NCBI GenBank assembly: GCA_964563135.1
Contig: CAZLWV010000003.1
Coordinates: 62,001-126,000 of the forward strand
Reading direction: 5' to 3'
Source: JAAYAY01 sp964563135
GTDB taxonomy: Bacteria > Planctomycetota > Planctomycetia > Pirellulales > Thermoguttaceae
DNA: 64,000 nucleotides
The translations under genes and the position numbers were made by a program. Within the stretch, counting starts at the first letter, position 1; each line of letters begins with the position of its first letter. Below the pieces are notes generated by a model. It was not told where the DNA came from. It saw only the letters and a list, made by a program, of their open reading frames with translations, and searched no databases. Positions 9,654 through 19,446 of the stretch are shown here, one piece after another.

Positions 9654-9917
9654 CTACGAGTCCTTGGCCATCAGTTCCTTGAGTAGATCGGCCAGTAGCG
9701 ACGGATTATCCGCCTTGTGGATGTGGTCGATCCGATTCTGGGGCACACCCAGATTCTGGAGGGTCGATTCGACTCGCGCCCAGGTACGCTCTCGAGCTTT
9801 CCCCTCCGCCAGGTAGAGGTCGGTCACCAGCTCCCCCAGTCGCTGGAGCATGATCGAGCCTCGGTTCTCATAGTAGTTCTTGATAACCCGTTGCTGATAG
9901 GCGGAACGTTTTGCCAT
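9654..9917 (-). CDS. Conserved small hypothetical protein
   Basis: An 87-residue soluble, charged and mostly helical protein (MAKRSAYQQRVIKNYYENRG...). There are no cysteines, signal peptide or membrane segment. It resembles short planctomycete hypothetical proteins that begin MAKRSxYQxRVIKNYY, but I cannot assign a function. The basic N-terminus could bind nucleic acid. The start codon is the first ATG and gives a compact product. It lies upstream of thyX on the same strand with a 267-bp gap, so co-transcription is uncertain. Confidence 0.65.
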   Translation of the reverse strand: MAKRSAYQQRVIKNYYENRGSIMLQRLGELVTDLYLAEGKARERTWARVESTLQNLGVPQNRIDHIHKADNPSLLADLLKELMAKDS

Positions 9918-10076
9918 GTTTGGTTGCTGTCGTGGTCAGAAATGGTCCGGTGGGCTCGCCATGCGGAGGATAGCCGGCATCTGGGCGGCCTTCCTGGGAG
10001 CTCTTGTGGACTGGTCGGAGTACCGAGCAGTCAGTCTACCTTCGACGGGTGGGAGCTGGCGAGTCACGCTATTGGG

Positions 10077-10180
10077 GTCTGCGCGGTCAATGCACGAGGG
10101 TGGCCAGCGGAAGCCCGGCTTTCGGCCGCCTCCCGTTGCCTAGGCATCAGTATCTGCCGTGCAGATGTCCATGAGAAGTC
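10077..10180 (+). repeat. Dispersed repeat family 1, copy A
   Basis: Intergenic copy between the 87-aa gene and murJ. It contains TGCACGAGGG, CGGAAGCCCGGC, GCCTCCCGTTG and GCAGATGTCCATGAG in the same order as copies near 22742, 25173, 41685 and 51671. Around CGGAAGCCCGGCTTTCGG the sequence is nearly palindromic and could fold as a hairpin. The rest of 9918-10287 shows no gene. Confidence 0.7.
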
Positions 10181-10287
10181 CTCGTGGACTAATCGGAGTG
10201 CGGGGCAGGCAGTCTTGAGCCAACAAGCTCCCAGTCGAGCACACTTTCCCCTTCCCCACAATCAGGCGGGACGTTACGATTCTGACC

Positions 10288-11910
10288 ATGCATCGCCGCG
10301 GAGAACAGCTTCGTTTGATTTCCGGTTCACGTGTCACAGCTCTCGGCACCCTGGCCAGCCGTGTGCTGGGAATGCTGCGCGATGCAGCCACCGCGGCCCT
10401 GTTCGGTCTCTCGGGCGGCGGTGTCATGGACGCCTTCGTTCTGGCGTTTCGAATCCCCAATGTGCTTCGCCGGCTCTTCGGCGAGGGTGCCCTGGCGGTC
10501 AGTTACCTCCCGGTCCTGTCGGCGGCACTCGAGCACGACCGCCGCCACGGCTGGAGGCTGGCCTCGGTGGTTCTGCTGCATCTTGCGGCGGTGCTTCTGG
10601 CCGTGGTGCTCGTGGGAGAGGTCGCACTCGTTGCGATCGGATGGTTTTTTGGGAGTTCCGGGGAGATCCGCCTGTTTGCGTCTCTGGCGGCGATCATGCT
10701 GCCCTACGCCCTGTTCATCTGCCTGGCCGCCCAGGCAGCCGCCACGCTGCACGCCCTCGGGCGCTTCGCCCTGCCGGCGCTGGTGCCCACCATCCTCAAC
10801 GTTTCCTGGCTGCTGGCGGTTGTGCTGATCGCCCCCTGGTGGTCTGCCGACAAGGCGAGCCAGGCCCATGTCGTGGCGCTGTCCGTCCTCGTAGCAGGAG
10901 CCGTCCAGTTCGTCGTTCAGATTCCCCTGCTTCGCCAGACAGGGTTTCAATTCGACTACCAGCCCTCCGCCGTGCGCAAGGAATTCTGGACGGTCGTTCG
11001 GGCCATGGGCCCCATGGTGCTGGGACTGATGGCCACCCAGTTGAATACACTCATGGATAGCGCAGTGGCCTGGACATTCGCGGCCCCGGATCAACCCCAG
11101 TCACGGATCGCCTGGCTGGGAAATGTGGCCTATCCGATGGATCAGGGAGCCGTTGCCGCCCTGTACTACGGTGAGCGACTCTACCAGTTCCCCTTGGGCA
11201 TGCTCGGCGTTGCGGTTGCCACGGCCATCTTCCCGCTGCTCAGCCGCCATGCTGCAAGGAACGATCTGAAGAGCCTGAGCGAAGACCTGACCCTGGGCCT
11301 CAGGCTCGTCCTCTTCCTCGGCATACCGGCCACCGTCGGACTGGTGCTCTTGGCCGAACCCCTGGCCCGGCTGATCTACGAGCATCGCCAGTTCACTTCG
11401 GCCGATGCCCTCAGGACGGCTCGCGTGATTGCGGCTTACTCGCTCGGTGTATGGGCCTACTGTGCACAGCCGGTCCTGGCTCGTGGTTTCTACGCGATTG
11501 GCAACCGGGCGACTCCGGTCCGCACCGGCGCCCTTGCCGTCGTAGTGAACCTGGTTCTGAACCTCCTGTTGATCTGGCCGTTGGCCGAGTCGGGACTCGC
11601 CGTGGCAACCAGCGTGAGCGCGAGCCTGCAGGTGGTCGTGCTGGCGGTCGCGTTCTCAAAGCAGAACATGCCGCTCGACTGGCCTGCCTTGCGGACAACG
11701 GTTGCCCGCACCGTGGCAGCTACCGTAGCAATGGCCGCGGCCTATCTCGCCACGGCCTCGCTTCTGCCCCCGGCTCTGGGTTTCGCGTCGAGACTGCTCC
11801 AGGTCGCTCTCCCGTTCTCTGCCGCCGTGGCGGTCTTCCTGGGAGCCGCCTGGTTTCTCCGTTCTGCCGAGCTGACTCTGTTATTCTCCAGACCTTCCGA
11901 GGAGCGATAG
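10288..11910 (+). CDS. murJ: Lipid II flippase MurJ
   Basis: MOP-superfamily membrane protein that moves lipid II across the inner membrane for peptidoglycan synthesis. The N-terminal family signature is clear: SRVTALGTLASRVLGMLRDAATAALFG, then MDAFVLAFRIPNVLRRLFGEGA. About 13-14 hydrophobic segments run through the 540-aa protein, as expected. Mid-protein motifs include LGMLGVAVATAIFPLLSRHA and PLARLIYEHRQFT, both typical of MurJ. The ATG at 10288 directly precedes the conserved region. A functional MurJ here supports the view that planctomycetes make peptidoglycan. Confidence 0.92.
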   Translation: MHRRGEQLRLISGSRVTALGTLASRVLGMLRDAATAALFGLSGGGVMDAFVLAFRIPNVLRRLFGEGALAVSYLPVLSAALEHDRRHGWRLASVVLLHLAAVLLAVVLVGEVALVAIGWFFGSSGEIRLFASLAAIMLPYALFICLAAQAAATLHALGRFALPALVPTILNVSWLLAVVLIAPWWSADKASQAHVVALSVLVAGAVQFVVQIPLLRQTGFQFDYQPSAVRKEFWTVVRAMGPMVLGLMATQLNTLMDSAVAWTFAAPDQPQSRIAWLGNVAYPMDQGAVAALYYGERLYQFPLGMLGVAVATAIFPLLSRHAARNDLKSLSEDLTLGLRLVLFLGIPATVGLVLLAEPLARLIYEHRQFTSADALRTARVIAAYSLGVWAYCAQPVLARGFYAIGNRATPVRTGALAVVVNLVLNLLLIWPLAESGLAVATSVSASLQVVVLAVAFSKQNMPLDWPALRTTVARTVAATVAMAAAYLATASLLPPALGFASRLLQVALPFSAAVAVFLGAAWFLRSAELTLLFSRPSEER

Positions 11911-12126
11911 TCTCGGTCGGGTCTTGATCTCGGGAAGCTCCCCCGGGCCGCGGATAAGTTTGCCCTGCACATCGTCCTCCGACACACAACCGGGATCTCC
12001 CACCGTCGGCCGAATACCCGATCGCCGACTTGCGCTCCGACCCTTCCAAACTCCACCCGTTTGGGATAGAGTGAACTGCCAGGGCCGCATCCTCCCTGCG
12101 AGACTTCCCCTGTCGAGCTGCCTGCC

Positions 12127-12468
12127 GTGAAACAGATCATCGCCATCTTCAAGCCGTATCTCGTCGAGAAGGTGCTGGAAGAACTCAAGCACGCGCCGCT
12201 CGAAGCCTGTTGCGTCTCGGAGGTGAAGGGCTACGGGCGACAGAAGTCGTATCTCGACGAGTACAAGGGGAGCGAGTATTCGATGGCTTTCCTGCCCAAG
12301 GTGGAGATCACCGTTTGGGTGGACGATCTCCGGGTCGACGAGGTTGTCCGCACGATTGTCAACGTGGCTCGAACCGGCCGCATGGGCGATGGCAAGATCT
12401 TCGTCCTCTCAGCGGCGCCTTTTGGCGGCCAGGAAATCGACATCGGCCAGCGGCTCGTGGAAAGATGA
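12127..12468 (+). CDS. glnB: Nitrogen regulatory protein P-II
   Basis: Trimeric PII signal protein that senses 2-oxoglutarate and ATP/ADP and controls nitrogen metabolism. The 113-aa product starts at GTG 12127. It has the PII N-terminus KQIIAIFKPYLVEKV, the T-loop GYGRQKSYLDEYKGSEYSMAF with Tyr51 (the uridylylation site in enterobacteria), and the C-terminal signature RTGRMGDGKIFVL. It is convergent with glnE, whose enzyme PII regulates in other bacteria, so the pair form a functional nitrogen module. No glnD or amtB is in the window. Confidence 0.93.
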   Translation: MKQIIAIFKPYLVEKVLEELKHAPLEACCVSEVKGYGRQKSYLDEYKGSEYSMAFLPKVEITVWVDDLRVDEVVRTIVNVARTGRMGDGKIFVLSAAPFGGQEIDIGQRLVER

Positions 12469-12483
12469 GCATGGCGACGCACT

Positions 12484-12520
12484 CTCGCTGGAGTTCCGTT
12501 ACCCGAATTCCAGCGGCGAG
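12484..12520. terminator. Bidirectional hairpin between glnB and glnE
   Basis: CTCGCTGGAGTTC pairs imperfectly with GAATTCCAGCGGCGAG around a short loop in the 68-bp space between two converging genes. It has no T-tract, so a terminator role is inferred from position and structure. Confidence 0.5.
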
Positions 12521-12536
12521 TCAGCCATCGCAGTGC

Positions 12537-15500
12537 CTATCGGGTTTCGGCGTCGAACACGCGGTCGAAGACCTCGCGGGTCCCTTCCAGATAGCGCTCG
12601 AAGTCGACCAGCAGCGCCCCGCCGCTCGGCCACCGCAGCAGGTGCGAGAGCTTCGTCAACTCGGTGGGGTCTTCGGGCAGTCTACTCTGGTCAGTCTGGT
12701 TCATCAGTCTCAACCGGCCTTCCAGTGTCCGCAGAAAGCGGTAACTGTCGGTCAGGAACCGGGCATCTTCCTGGGCCAGCAGCCCCGCTTGCCGCAGGAC
12801 CTTGAGACCCTTCAGAGTGGTGGGCGTTCGGATCGATTCCACCCGGCGGCCATGCTTGAGCTGCAGCATCTGCACGAGGAACTCGATGTCGACGATCCCT
12901 CCCGCTCCGCGTTTCAGATTTGCCCCGGTGGCGGTCCCCTGGAGCCGGCGCCGCATCTGCCGGATCGCCTCGGCGTCTTCCGCAGACCATGGCTGCTCGA
13001 AGGCTGCAGCGGCAACCGCCCCCAGCGTCCTCATCTCCATCTCACCCGAGGCGCACACGACTCGAGCCTTGCACAGGGACTGGCGCTCCCAGAGTTGGCC
13101 GTCCCCCTCGGCAAAGTATCGGGAGAACTCCGCCAGCGAGGTTGCCAGCATCCCGCTTCGGCCGGTGGGGCGGAGCCTTGCATCGACTTCGTACAGACGG
13201 CCATACGCGCTCAGCCGGCTCGTGGTCTTGATGATCCGCTGGCCCAACTCCCCGAAGAAATGCTGGTTCGACGTGGTGTCTTTGCGGCTGCTGTACTCGC
13301 CGTGCCGAGTGTGCCCCTCCGCCTCGTAGAGAAACACGATGTCCAGATCGCTGTGATAGTTCATTTCCCGGCCCCCGAACTTGCCCATGGCCAGGATCGC
13401 CATCTCGCAGATCTGGCCTGCCCGCGGGCCGGATTCGATGATCGGCTGCCCAAACTTGGCCGCCAGCTTCTCGTACTCCCGGGCCACAATCTGTTCGAGG
13501 CAGGCCTCGGCGATGTCCGAAAGCGTGCCGGTGATCGCCGAGATGTCTTCCTTCCCCAGCACGTCGCGGACCCCGACTCGAAGCTGCTGGTCGTTCTTGA
13601 AACTATGGAGCACCGGATCGAGGTCCTCGGCTCGATATCCGAGTTGGGAAACGGTCTGGCGCAGATACTCGATCGACGGCAGGCGATCCAGGACCAGGCT
13701 GTCCATCAGCCCGTCGATCATCCCCGGATTACTTGTCAGGATCCCGCACAGATAGGGGGCGTAGGCGCACAGACGGACGTAAAGATGAAGCGACGGGGGA
13801 TTGAAACTGAAGAGTTCCCACAGCACGGCCTTGCCGCCAAGCGAATCCCCGACCTTGTCGAGATTGACCAGGGTGGAGTCGGGATCGGGAGTGGTGGCGA
13901 TCGCAGCCAGCAGCTCCGGCGCAATGGACGCCAGGAAATGCCGGCACCGCCTCGTCGACAGGAAGCGGATCTTCTCTTCTCCCAGGGCCATCAGGTTGCG
14001 ATAGGCCTGGGTCACGTCGTGGAAAGGATACTTGCCCAGCACCTCGGCGATCCGTTCGGCGGGCGGCGCCGGATCGAGCACCAGGTCCACCTCGGCGGCC
14101 GTCTCGGCGTCGTCGCGGAAGGCGTCGTGAAGGAGGTGGTCGAGGATCCGGCGGTTGACCTGCGTGCAGTCCTGGTAATCCGCCTCGAATGCTTCCAGTG
14201 CCGGCCGCGAATCGGAGTCTGTGTAGCCCATCCGCAAAGCCAGCTTGCGAGTCTCCACGGGATCGTCCGGAGCGATGTGGGTCTGCAGATCGAACATGAT
14301 CTGCAGGCGGTGTTCGATCTTGCGAAGGAACCCGTAGTTCTCCGCAAGCAGAGTTCCTTCCTGGTCGGTGAGGCAGCCCACCTCGGTCAGTCGGGTAATC
14401 GCCGCCAGAGTGTTGCCCGTACGGATCTTGGGCGTATCGGCGCCGTTGAGGAGCTGGAGGAACTGGATGACGAACTCGATATCGCGGATACCGCCGTTCC
14501 CGCACTTGACGTCGCGGGTACCGGCACCCTCGCTCTGGGCCCGGCGTTCGATGCGTCGCTTCAAGGCGCGGATGCCGTTGATGTCGGCCGTGCTCAGGTA
14601 GCGGCGGTAGATCCAGGGCTGCATCTGTTCAAGGAACTCACTCCCCAGGGCCATATCTCCCGCAACCGGCCGGGCTTTGATGAACGCCTGGCGTTCCCAG
14701 GTTCGACCGCGCAGGTCGTAGTAGCGGAGAGCGTCTTCGACGCTCATGCACATGGGCCCGTGCTCCCCTTCCGGACGCAATCGCAGGTCCACCCGATAGG
14801 CCGCCCCGATCTGGGACGCATCGGTGAGCATTCGAACCAGCTCGCGCCCCAACTGCTCGAAATACTCCCGGTTGGTCGCGATTCGTTTGCCGTCCGTCTT
14901 GCCATCGGCATTGTAGAGGAACATCAGGTCGATGTCGCTCGAGTAGTTGAGCTCCGTTCCCCCCAGTTTCCCCAGGGCCAGCACAACGAACCTCGCCGGT
15001 TCCCCTTTCTCATCGTGCGGGGTGCCCCGCCGCTCGGTAGTCTTGCGCCAGGCGGATTGCAGCGTCGCCTCGAGTATCGCGTCGGCCAGGTAGGATATCT
15101 GCGTCGTAACCATCGCCAGCGGCTGCTCGCGGATGATGTCGCCATAGGCTATGCGGAGCGTTTCTCGCCGCTTGAAACGCCGCAGCGCGCGGAGGACCGA
15201 TGGCTCGTGATCCAGAGCTTCGATCTCGCTCACCAGGTCGTCGACGAGCCGTTCGCGAGAGACCGGTTCACCCTCGGTGAGGCGAAGCAGGTCGTAAGCC
15301 TCCGGGTCGGTGGCCAGGTAATCGGCCAGGTGCTGGCTTGTCGAGAGGATCTGCAGCAAGGTAGCGAGCGAATCAGGGTCCCGTTCGAACAACGCTCCCA
15401 GCGACAACGGATTGCGGGCCTCGCTCACGAACCGATCGAGGTTGTTTAGCGCCATGTCCGGATCGGCACACCGCGGAAGGCGTACCTGCAACTGGTCGCA

Positions 15501-15653
15501 GATCGCCGCGAGCAGATCGAGTGTGATTCCCCCTGTTGCCATGCGGACGAGATTGCCATGTCCCCGCTTGGGATTGACCAGCTTCAAATCCCGCAACCAC
15601 GGCCCTGCCTGCTTGAGATCGTCAAGGTAGCTTCGTAGACGGTCGAGTTCCAT
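12537..15653 (-). CDS. glnE: Bifunctional glutamine synthetase adenylyltransferase/deadenylase
   Basis: Adds and removes AMP on glutamine synthetase. Both nucleotidyltransferase modules are present: the first has LALGKLGGTELNYSSDIDLMFLY (metal-binding Asp240 and Asp242), the second AMGKFGGREMNYHSDLDIVFLYE at about residue 770. Each is followed by the family's GRTWERQAFIKARPVAGD-like or LWERQSLCKARVV block and a helical regulatory domain. Length of 1038 aa is slightly above the E. coli enzyme (946 aa). The ATG at 15653 (MELDRLRSYL) is preferred; earlier in-frame codons give Arg-rich unlikely sequence. The tail-to-tail neighbour is glnB. Upstream, 15654-16029 shows no gene. Confidence 0.92.
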   Translation of the reverse strand: MELDRLRSYLDDLKQAGPWLRDLKLVNPKRGHGNLVRMATGGITLDLLAAICDQLQVRLPRCADPDMALNNLDRFVSEARNPLSLGALFERDPDSLATLLQILSTSQHLADYLATDPEAYDLLRLTEGEPVSRERLVDDLVSEIEALDHEPSVLRALRRFKRRETLRIAYGDIIREQPLAMVTTQISYLADAILEATLQSAWRKTTERRGTPHDEKGEPARFVVLALGKLGGTELNYSSDIDLMFLYNADGKTDGKRIATNREYFEQLGRELVRMLTDASQIGAAYRVDLRLRPEGEHGPMCMSVEDALRYYDLRGRTWERQAFIKARPVAGDMALGSEFLEQMQPWIYRRYLSTADINGIRALKRRIERRAQSEGAGTRDVKCGNGGIRDIEFVIQFLQLLNGADTPKIRTGNTLAAITRLTEVGCLTDQEGTLLAENYGFLRKIEHRLQIMFDLQTHIAPDDPVETRKLALRMGYTDSDSRPALEAFEADYQDCTQVNRRILDHLLHDAFRDDAETAAEVDLVLDPAPPAERIAEVLGKYPFHDVTQAYRNLMALGEEKIRFLSTRRCRHFLASIAPELLAAIATTPDPDSTLVNLDKVGDSLGGKAVLWELFSFNPPSLHLYVRLCAYAPYLCGILTSNPGMIDGLMDSLVLDRLPSIEYLRQTVSQLGYRAEDLDPVLHSFKNDQQLRVGVRDVLGKEDISAITGTLSDIAEACLEQIVAREYEKLAAKFGQPIIESGPRAGQICEMAILAMGKFGGREMNYHSDLDIVFLYEAEGHTRHGEYSSRKDTTSNQHFFGELGQRIIKTTSRLSAYGRLYEVDARLRPTGRSGMLATSLAEFSRYFAEGDGQLWERQSLCKARVVCASGEMEMRTLGAVAAAAFEQPWSAEDAEAIRQMRRRLQGTATGANLKRGAGGIVDIEFLVQMLQLKHGRRVESIRTPTTLKGLKVLRQAGLLAQEDARFLTDSYRFLRTLEGRLRLMNQTDQSRLPEDPTELTKLSHLLRWPSGGALLVDFERYLEGTREVFDRVFDAETR

Positions 15654-16029
15654 AAGTATCCTGATCGGATCGCGAGGCAGGCAGGAACGAATCGCAGCCT
15701 TCACAGACCGGACGGAAACGGGGACTGGCTCCTGTCGTCTGTGCCGACAACGAGCCCGACCCCCAAACCGCCGGGGATCCACCCGCGTTTCCGCACAGCC
15801 AAGCAGCCGCCAAGATACCCGATCCGCCCTCTTTCCTCCAAGAGGGGGGGCGACGCAGCCGGTCATTCGTGCTCCGCGTCCAGCACCATCCTGCAGCCGT
15901 CACCGGCTTGTGTCAACTCGATCGCCCACAAGGGCCCCCGGCAATCCGGCAGGAGAAAAGGAGGACACCGAGACCTGCGTTTCGCACTCCGCGAAGAGGT
16001 TCTTTCGCGGAATGAACCGCGACGCGTAT

Positions 16030-17463
16030 TCACTTCCCGATCCCAAGGCAGCCTGAGTGCGTGCCGGCAGGCGACTGCGGCGGGACCATCTGGCCGAACA
16101 GGGTGAACGAGTTGGCCGCCGCAATCCTGATCGGCAGGAGCTGGCCGGTCAGGTGGGCCGGACCATCGAAGACGACAATGCGGTCGCAGATGGTCCGGCC
16201 GGTCAACTGGACCGTGGCCGCGTCACCCTCGGACTTCAGGGCCGCCTTGCTGGACCCTTCCACCAGGATTTCCACCGTTCGTCCCACCAGCGGGTCGTTC
16301 TCCTCCTGGCTGATCGCGTTCTGAATGACCAACAGCTCGTTGTTGCGCCGTCGTTTGACCTCTTCGGGCACGTCGTCCGCAAACATCTGGTCGGCCTTCG
16401 TGCCTGCCCGTGGACTATATTTGAAGATGAAACTGTTCTTGAACCGCCCGATTCGAACCAGGTCGACCGTTTGCTGAAAATCGTCTTCCGTTTCGCCGCA
16501 GAACCCGACAATGAAGTCGCTGGTCACCGTGGCTCCGGGAACCGTGGCCCGGATCCGTTGGAGCATTTCACGGTATTCTTCCACCGTGTAACCCCGCTTC
16601 ATCCGCTTGAGCACGGCGTTGGAGCCGCTCTGGGCAGGCACGTGCAGGTACGGCGAGACTTTGTCCAGGTCCCGAACGGCCTGGAGAAGGGTATCGTCCA
16701 TCTCACGCGGGTGATTGGTGACGAACTTGATCCGCCGAATCCCCGCGATTTTCTGGAGCCGTTCCAGCAGATCCGCCAGACGTACGCGGCGGCCGTCCCC
16801 CCGATGCTCGTAGCTGTTGACCGTCTGCCCCAGAAGTGTAACCTCCAGGCAGCCCTGGTCGGCCAGTTGGGCAACCTCGGCCTCGATTTCGCTCGATGGC
16901 CGGCTCTGCTCCGGCCCCCGCACGCTGGGCACGATGCAGTAGGTGCAGAACTTGTTGCAGCCGAACATGATCCGGACCATGGCCTGATAGACCGACTGTC
17001 GGGCGGCGGCAATGCGGAGCGGATCGTACTGCTCAAAACTCTCTGCAACCTCGACTTGGGACCTCTCCTTCCGCCCGAGACTGACTTCCAGGAGCGGAAC
17101 GCGGTGGGAGATCACCTGGGCAAGAAGAATGGGAAGCTGCCCGATCTGCCCGGGGCCCACAACCAGATCGACGTGCGGTGCCCGTTTGAAAATCCGCGTC
17201 TGGTCCTTCTGGGCCATGCAGCCAAGCACGCCGATGATCTTGTCTGGGCGGGAATCCTTGACGTTCTTCAGGCGTCCGAGGGCACTGTAGATCTTGTCTT
17301 CGGCGTGCTGCCGAACGCTGCAGGTGTTGAAGAGGATCACGTCCGCGTCGCGGCGATTGTCGACCGCTTCGTAGCCGGCAGCCAGAAGACTGGCAGCGAC
17401 CAGTTCGCTGTCCAGGACGTTCATCTGACAGCCGACCGTCTCAATGTAGAACCGCTTGGGCAT
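16030..17463 (-). CDS. miaB: tRNA-2-methylthio-N6-dimethylallyladenosine synthase MiaB
   Basis: Radical SAM methylthiotransferase that modifies A37 of tRNAs. The N-terminal UPF0004 domain has Cys12, Cys48 and Cys82 for the auxiliary cluster (VGCQMN, NTCSVR, GCMAQ). The radical SAM cluster motif CNKFCTYC gives Cys169, Cys173 and Cys176. The C-terminal TRAM domain follows (VGRTVEILVEGSSK to PIRI). The ATG at 17463 (MPKRFYIETVGCQMN) fits MiaB; an ATG 33 bases upstream is weaker. Length of 477 aa is normal. It is a single gene on the minus strand with 376 bp before glnE. Confidence 0.93.
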   Translation of the reverse strand: MPKRFYIETVGCQMNVLDSELVAASLLAAGYEAVDNRRDADVILFNTCSVRQHAEDKIYSALGRLKNVKDSRPDKIIGVLGCMAQKDQTRIFKRAPHVDLVVGPGQIGQLPILLAQVISHRVPLLEVSLGRKERSQVEVAESFEQYDPLRIAAARQSVYQAMVRIMFGCNKFCTYCIVPSVRGPEQSRPSSEIEAEVAQLADQGCLEVTLLGQTVNSYEHRGDGRRVRLADLLERLQKIAGIRRIKFVTNHPREMDDTLLQAVRDLDKVSPYLHVPAQSGSNAVLKRMKRGYTVEEYREMLQRIRATVPGATVTSDFIVGFCGETEDDFQQTVDLVRIGRFKNSFIFKYSPRAGTKADQMFADDVPEEVKRRRNNELLVIQNAISQEENDPLVGRTVEILVEGSSKAALKSEGDAATVQLTGRTICDRIVVFDGPAHLTGQLLPIRIAAANSFTLFGQMVPPQSPAGTHSGCLGIGK

Positions 17464-17729
17464 GGCAGGTCGCTCAATGGGAAGAAGACACATCATTTCC
17501 CGGCCACGGGGCCCGGGCCGCTCATGAGTTCAAGAGGCATTCTCTCCGGGATCCAGAGAGCACCGCGGCTCCGCCAGGCTCTGACCCGGGGCTGGCTGGG
17601 GTCGGACGCCAGTGAGCCCCGAGCCGCCCAATGAGGCCTGCGGTGCATGTCGTCCGCCCACGCAGAAACCGAAGGCCTGACCTTGGGCACAGCGGCAGAG
17701 AGATTCCCGCAGCTCGCGGTACCAGACCA

Positions 17730-17912
17730 TCAGCCGGTCTGGCCACTGGACGCGCCCGACGACCTGGCACTGGCTGCCGGTTCTGCTCCCTGTTCCATCT
17801 GTTCTCGGAACTGCTCGATCAACTGATCGCGACGCCGGGTCATCAGACTCGCCAGCCCACTGGTCGCAACGTATCCGGCAACGAGCAGCAGCACGACGTC
17901 CCACATTTCCAT
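17730..17912 (-). CDS. Small single-span membrane protein
   Basis: A 60-residue product from the ATG at 17912 (METMEMWDVV...). One hydrophobic span (WDVVLLLVAGYVATSGLAS) is followed by a positively charged RRRDQL segment and a Gln/Glu/Ala/Ser-rich tail. The shape suggests a cytoplasmic C-terminus. I do not recognise the family; similar short proteins occur near miaB in planctomycetes as far as I recall. It is on the same strand as miaB with a 266-bp gap. The 343 bp between its start and the aminotransferase gene (17913-18255) shows no other gene. Confidence 0.5.
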   Translation of the reverse strand: MEMWDVVLLLVAGYVATSGLASLMTRRRDQLIEQFREQMEQGAEPAASARSSGASSGQTG

Positions 17913-18255
17913 CGTTTCGTTCCCAGGAGTTTTTGACAAGGCCCTTGGGACAAAACCAAGGGACACAGATGATACCACCCGCCATGGTTGGCTTCGAGGG
18001 CATTTTGCCGACCACCCGACTCACGGGCATAACCCAACGCGGGGGGAGGGGGGGCAATTAGCGTACCGGGGAAACGACCTTTGTCGTGAAGTTGCTGATA
18101 CACCCTCCTTGGAAGTCGACCTCGAACACACTATGATTGTCCAGTTTGTGGCCAGCCCGCCGTGTTGGTCGCCGGGTCGTTGGATGCCGGACTTCTCCCG
18201 CTGGGCGTTTGGTTTGTTTCTTCCTTTGGAGTGATCAAGAACGGAGCCCGTTGTC

Positions 18256-19446
18256 ATGTCCTTGAGCATCTCGCGTATTGTTCAAGCCCTGGAACCCTCA
18301 GCCACCATCGCCATGGCGACTAAGGCCAAGGAATTGAAGGCTAAGGGAGAGACGGTCTACGACTTGAGCCTTGGCGAGCCGGACTTCGTCACGCCGTTGC
18401 ACATCCGCCAGGCTGCACTGGAAGCGATGGAGGCGGGCCACACTCATTATACCCAGGCGGGGGGGCTACCCGAGCTTCGCAAGGCAATCGTCGAGGCCTA
18501 CCAGGCCTCGCACGGATTGACATACTCCCCCTCCCAGGCTGTGGTGTCAAATGGCGCCAAGCACTCCCTTCACAACGTGTTCACGGTGCTGCTCGATCCG
18601 GGAGACGAAGTCATCATCCCTGCTCCTTACTGGGTCAGCTATGCAGAATTGGTCAAGTTGACTGGTGCCGTACCGGTGATTGTGCAGACCAGACAGGAAG
18701 ACAATTTCCGTCTGACCCCGGAAGCACTTCGTGCCGCAATTACCCGGAAGACCAAGGTGTTGCTGCTGTGCAGTCCCTCCAATCCAACCGGTAGCATGTA
18801 TTCGCCCGAGGACCTCGGGGAGCTTGCCGACGTGGTTCTCGAGAAGGACCTTCTCGTGGTTGCCGATGAGATCTACGAACGGCTGGTCTACGGCAACCAC
18901 AAGTTTGCCAGTTTCCCCACTGTTCGGCCGGGGCTCGTCGATCGCTGCGTCATCGTCAACGGGGTCAGCAAGACGTACGCCATGACCGGATGGCGGATCG
19001 GGTGGGCCATGGCCCCCGCCAAGGTAGCCAAGGCGATGGACGACCTCCAGAGCCAGGAGACCTCGTGCCCTTCGAGCATCAGTCAGTATGCGTCCCTTGC
19101 CGCCCTCCGCGGCCCACAGGAGTGCGTGACCGAGATGCTCGCCGAGTTTGCCAAGCGGCGCGATTTCGTCCAGAAGCGGATCGCGAGCATCCCAGGTTTG
19201 AGCTGCGCCGAGATGGCGGGGGCGTTTTACGCCTTCATCAACATCAGCCAGCACCTCGGCCGCAAATACGGCAACCAGCAAATCGACACCTCCACCGAGT
19301 GGTGTCTGCAACTGCTTTCCCAGCACAAAGTCGGCATGGTCATGGGTTCGGCTTTTGGTGCGGAAGGCTATGCGCGGGCCTCCTTTGCCACAAGCATGGC
19401 GAACCTCGAGGCAGCTTTCGATCGTATTGAGGCTTTCGTGAAGTAG
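18256..19446 (+). CDS. Class I pyridoxal-phosphate aminotransferase (aspartate aminotransferase type)
   Basis: Transfers an amino group between an L-amino acid, probably aspartate, and a 2-oxo acid. The fold-type I signature is complete: LSLGEPDF, YTQAGGLPELRKAI, NPTGSMYSPEDL, VADEIYERLVY, and the PLP-binding Lys239 in GVSKTYAMTGWRIGW. The sequence matches the bacterial subgroup Ib aspartate aminotransferases (aatA/aspC-like), which often use both aspartate and prephenate; the exact substrate is not decided by sequence. Length is 396 aa and the ATG at 18256 directly precedes the expected N-terminus. It is a single-gene unit. Confidence 0.9.
   Translation: MSLSISRIVQALEPSATIAMATKAKELKAKGETVYDLSLGEPDFVTPLHIRQAALEAMEAGHTHYTQAGGLPELRKAIVEAYQASHGLTYSPSQAVVSNGAKHSLHNVFTVLLDPGDEVIIPAPYWVSYAELVKLTGAVPVIVQTRQEDNFRLTPEALRAAITRKTKVLLLCSPSNPTGSMYSPEDLGELADVVLEKDLLVVADEIYERLVYGNHKFASFPTVRPGLVDRCVIVNGVSKTYAMTGWRIGWAMAPAKVAKAMDDLQSQETSCPSSISQYASLAALRGPQECVTEMLAEFAKRRDFVQKRIASIPGLSCAEMAGAFYAFINISQHLGRKYGNQQIDTSTEWCLQLLSQHKVGMVMGSAFGAEGYARASFATSMANLEAAFDRIEAFVK

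Noticed and set aside
12210..15449. A 1079-codon open frame on the plus strand opposite glnE
   Set aside because: It is codon-aligned with glnE; it stays open because glnE avoids TTA, CTA and TCA codons in GC-rich DNA. Its protein has no family motif.
15979..16015. TCCGCGAA/TTCGCGGA inverted repeat near the miaB end
   Set aside because: A short stem without a T-run; too little to call a terminator.
16057..17634. A 525-codon open frame opposite miaB
   Set aside because: Shadow of miaB, whose radical SAM motif and TRAM domain are intact.
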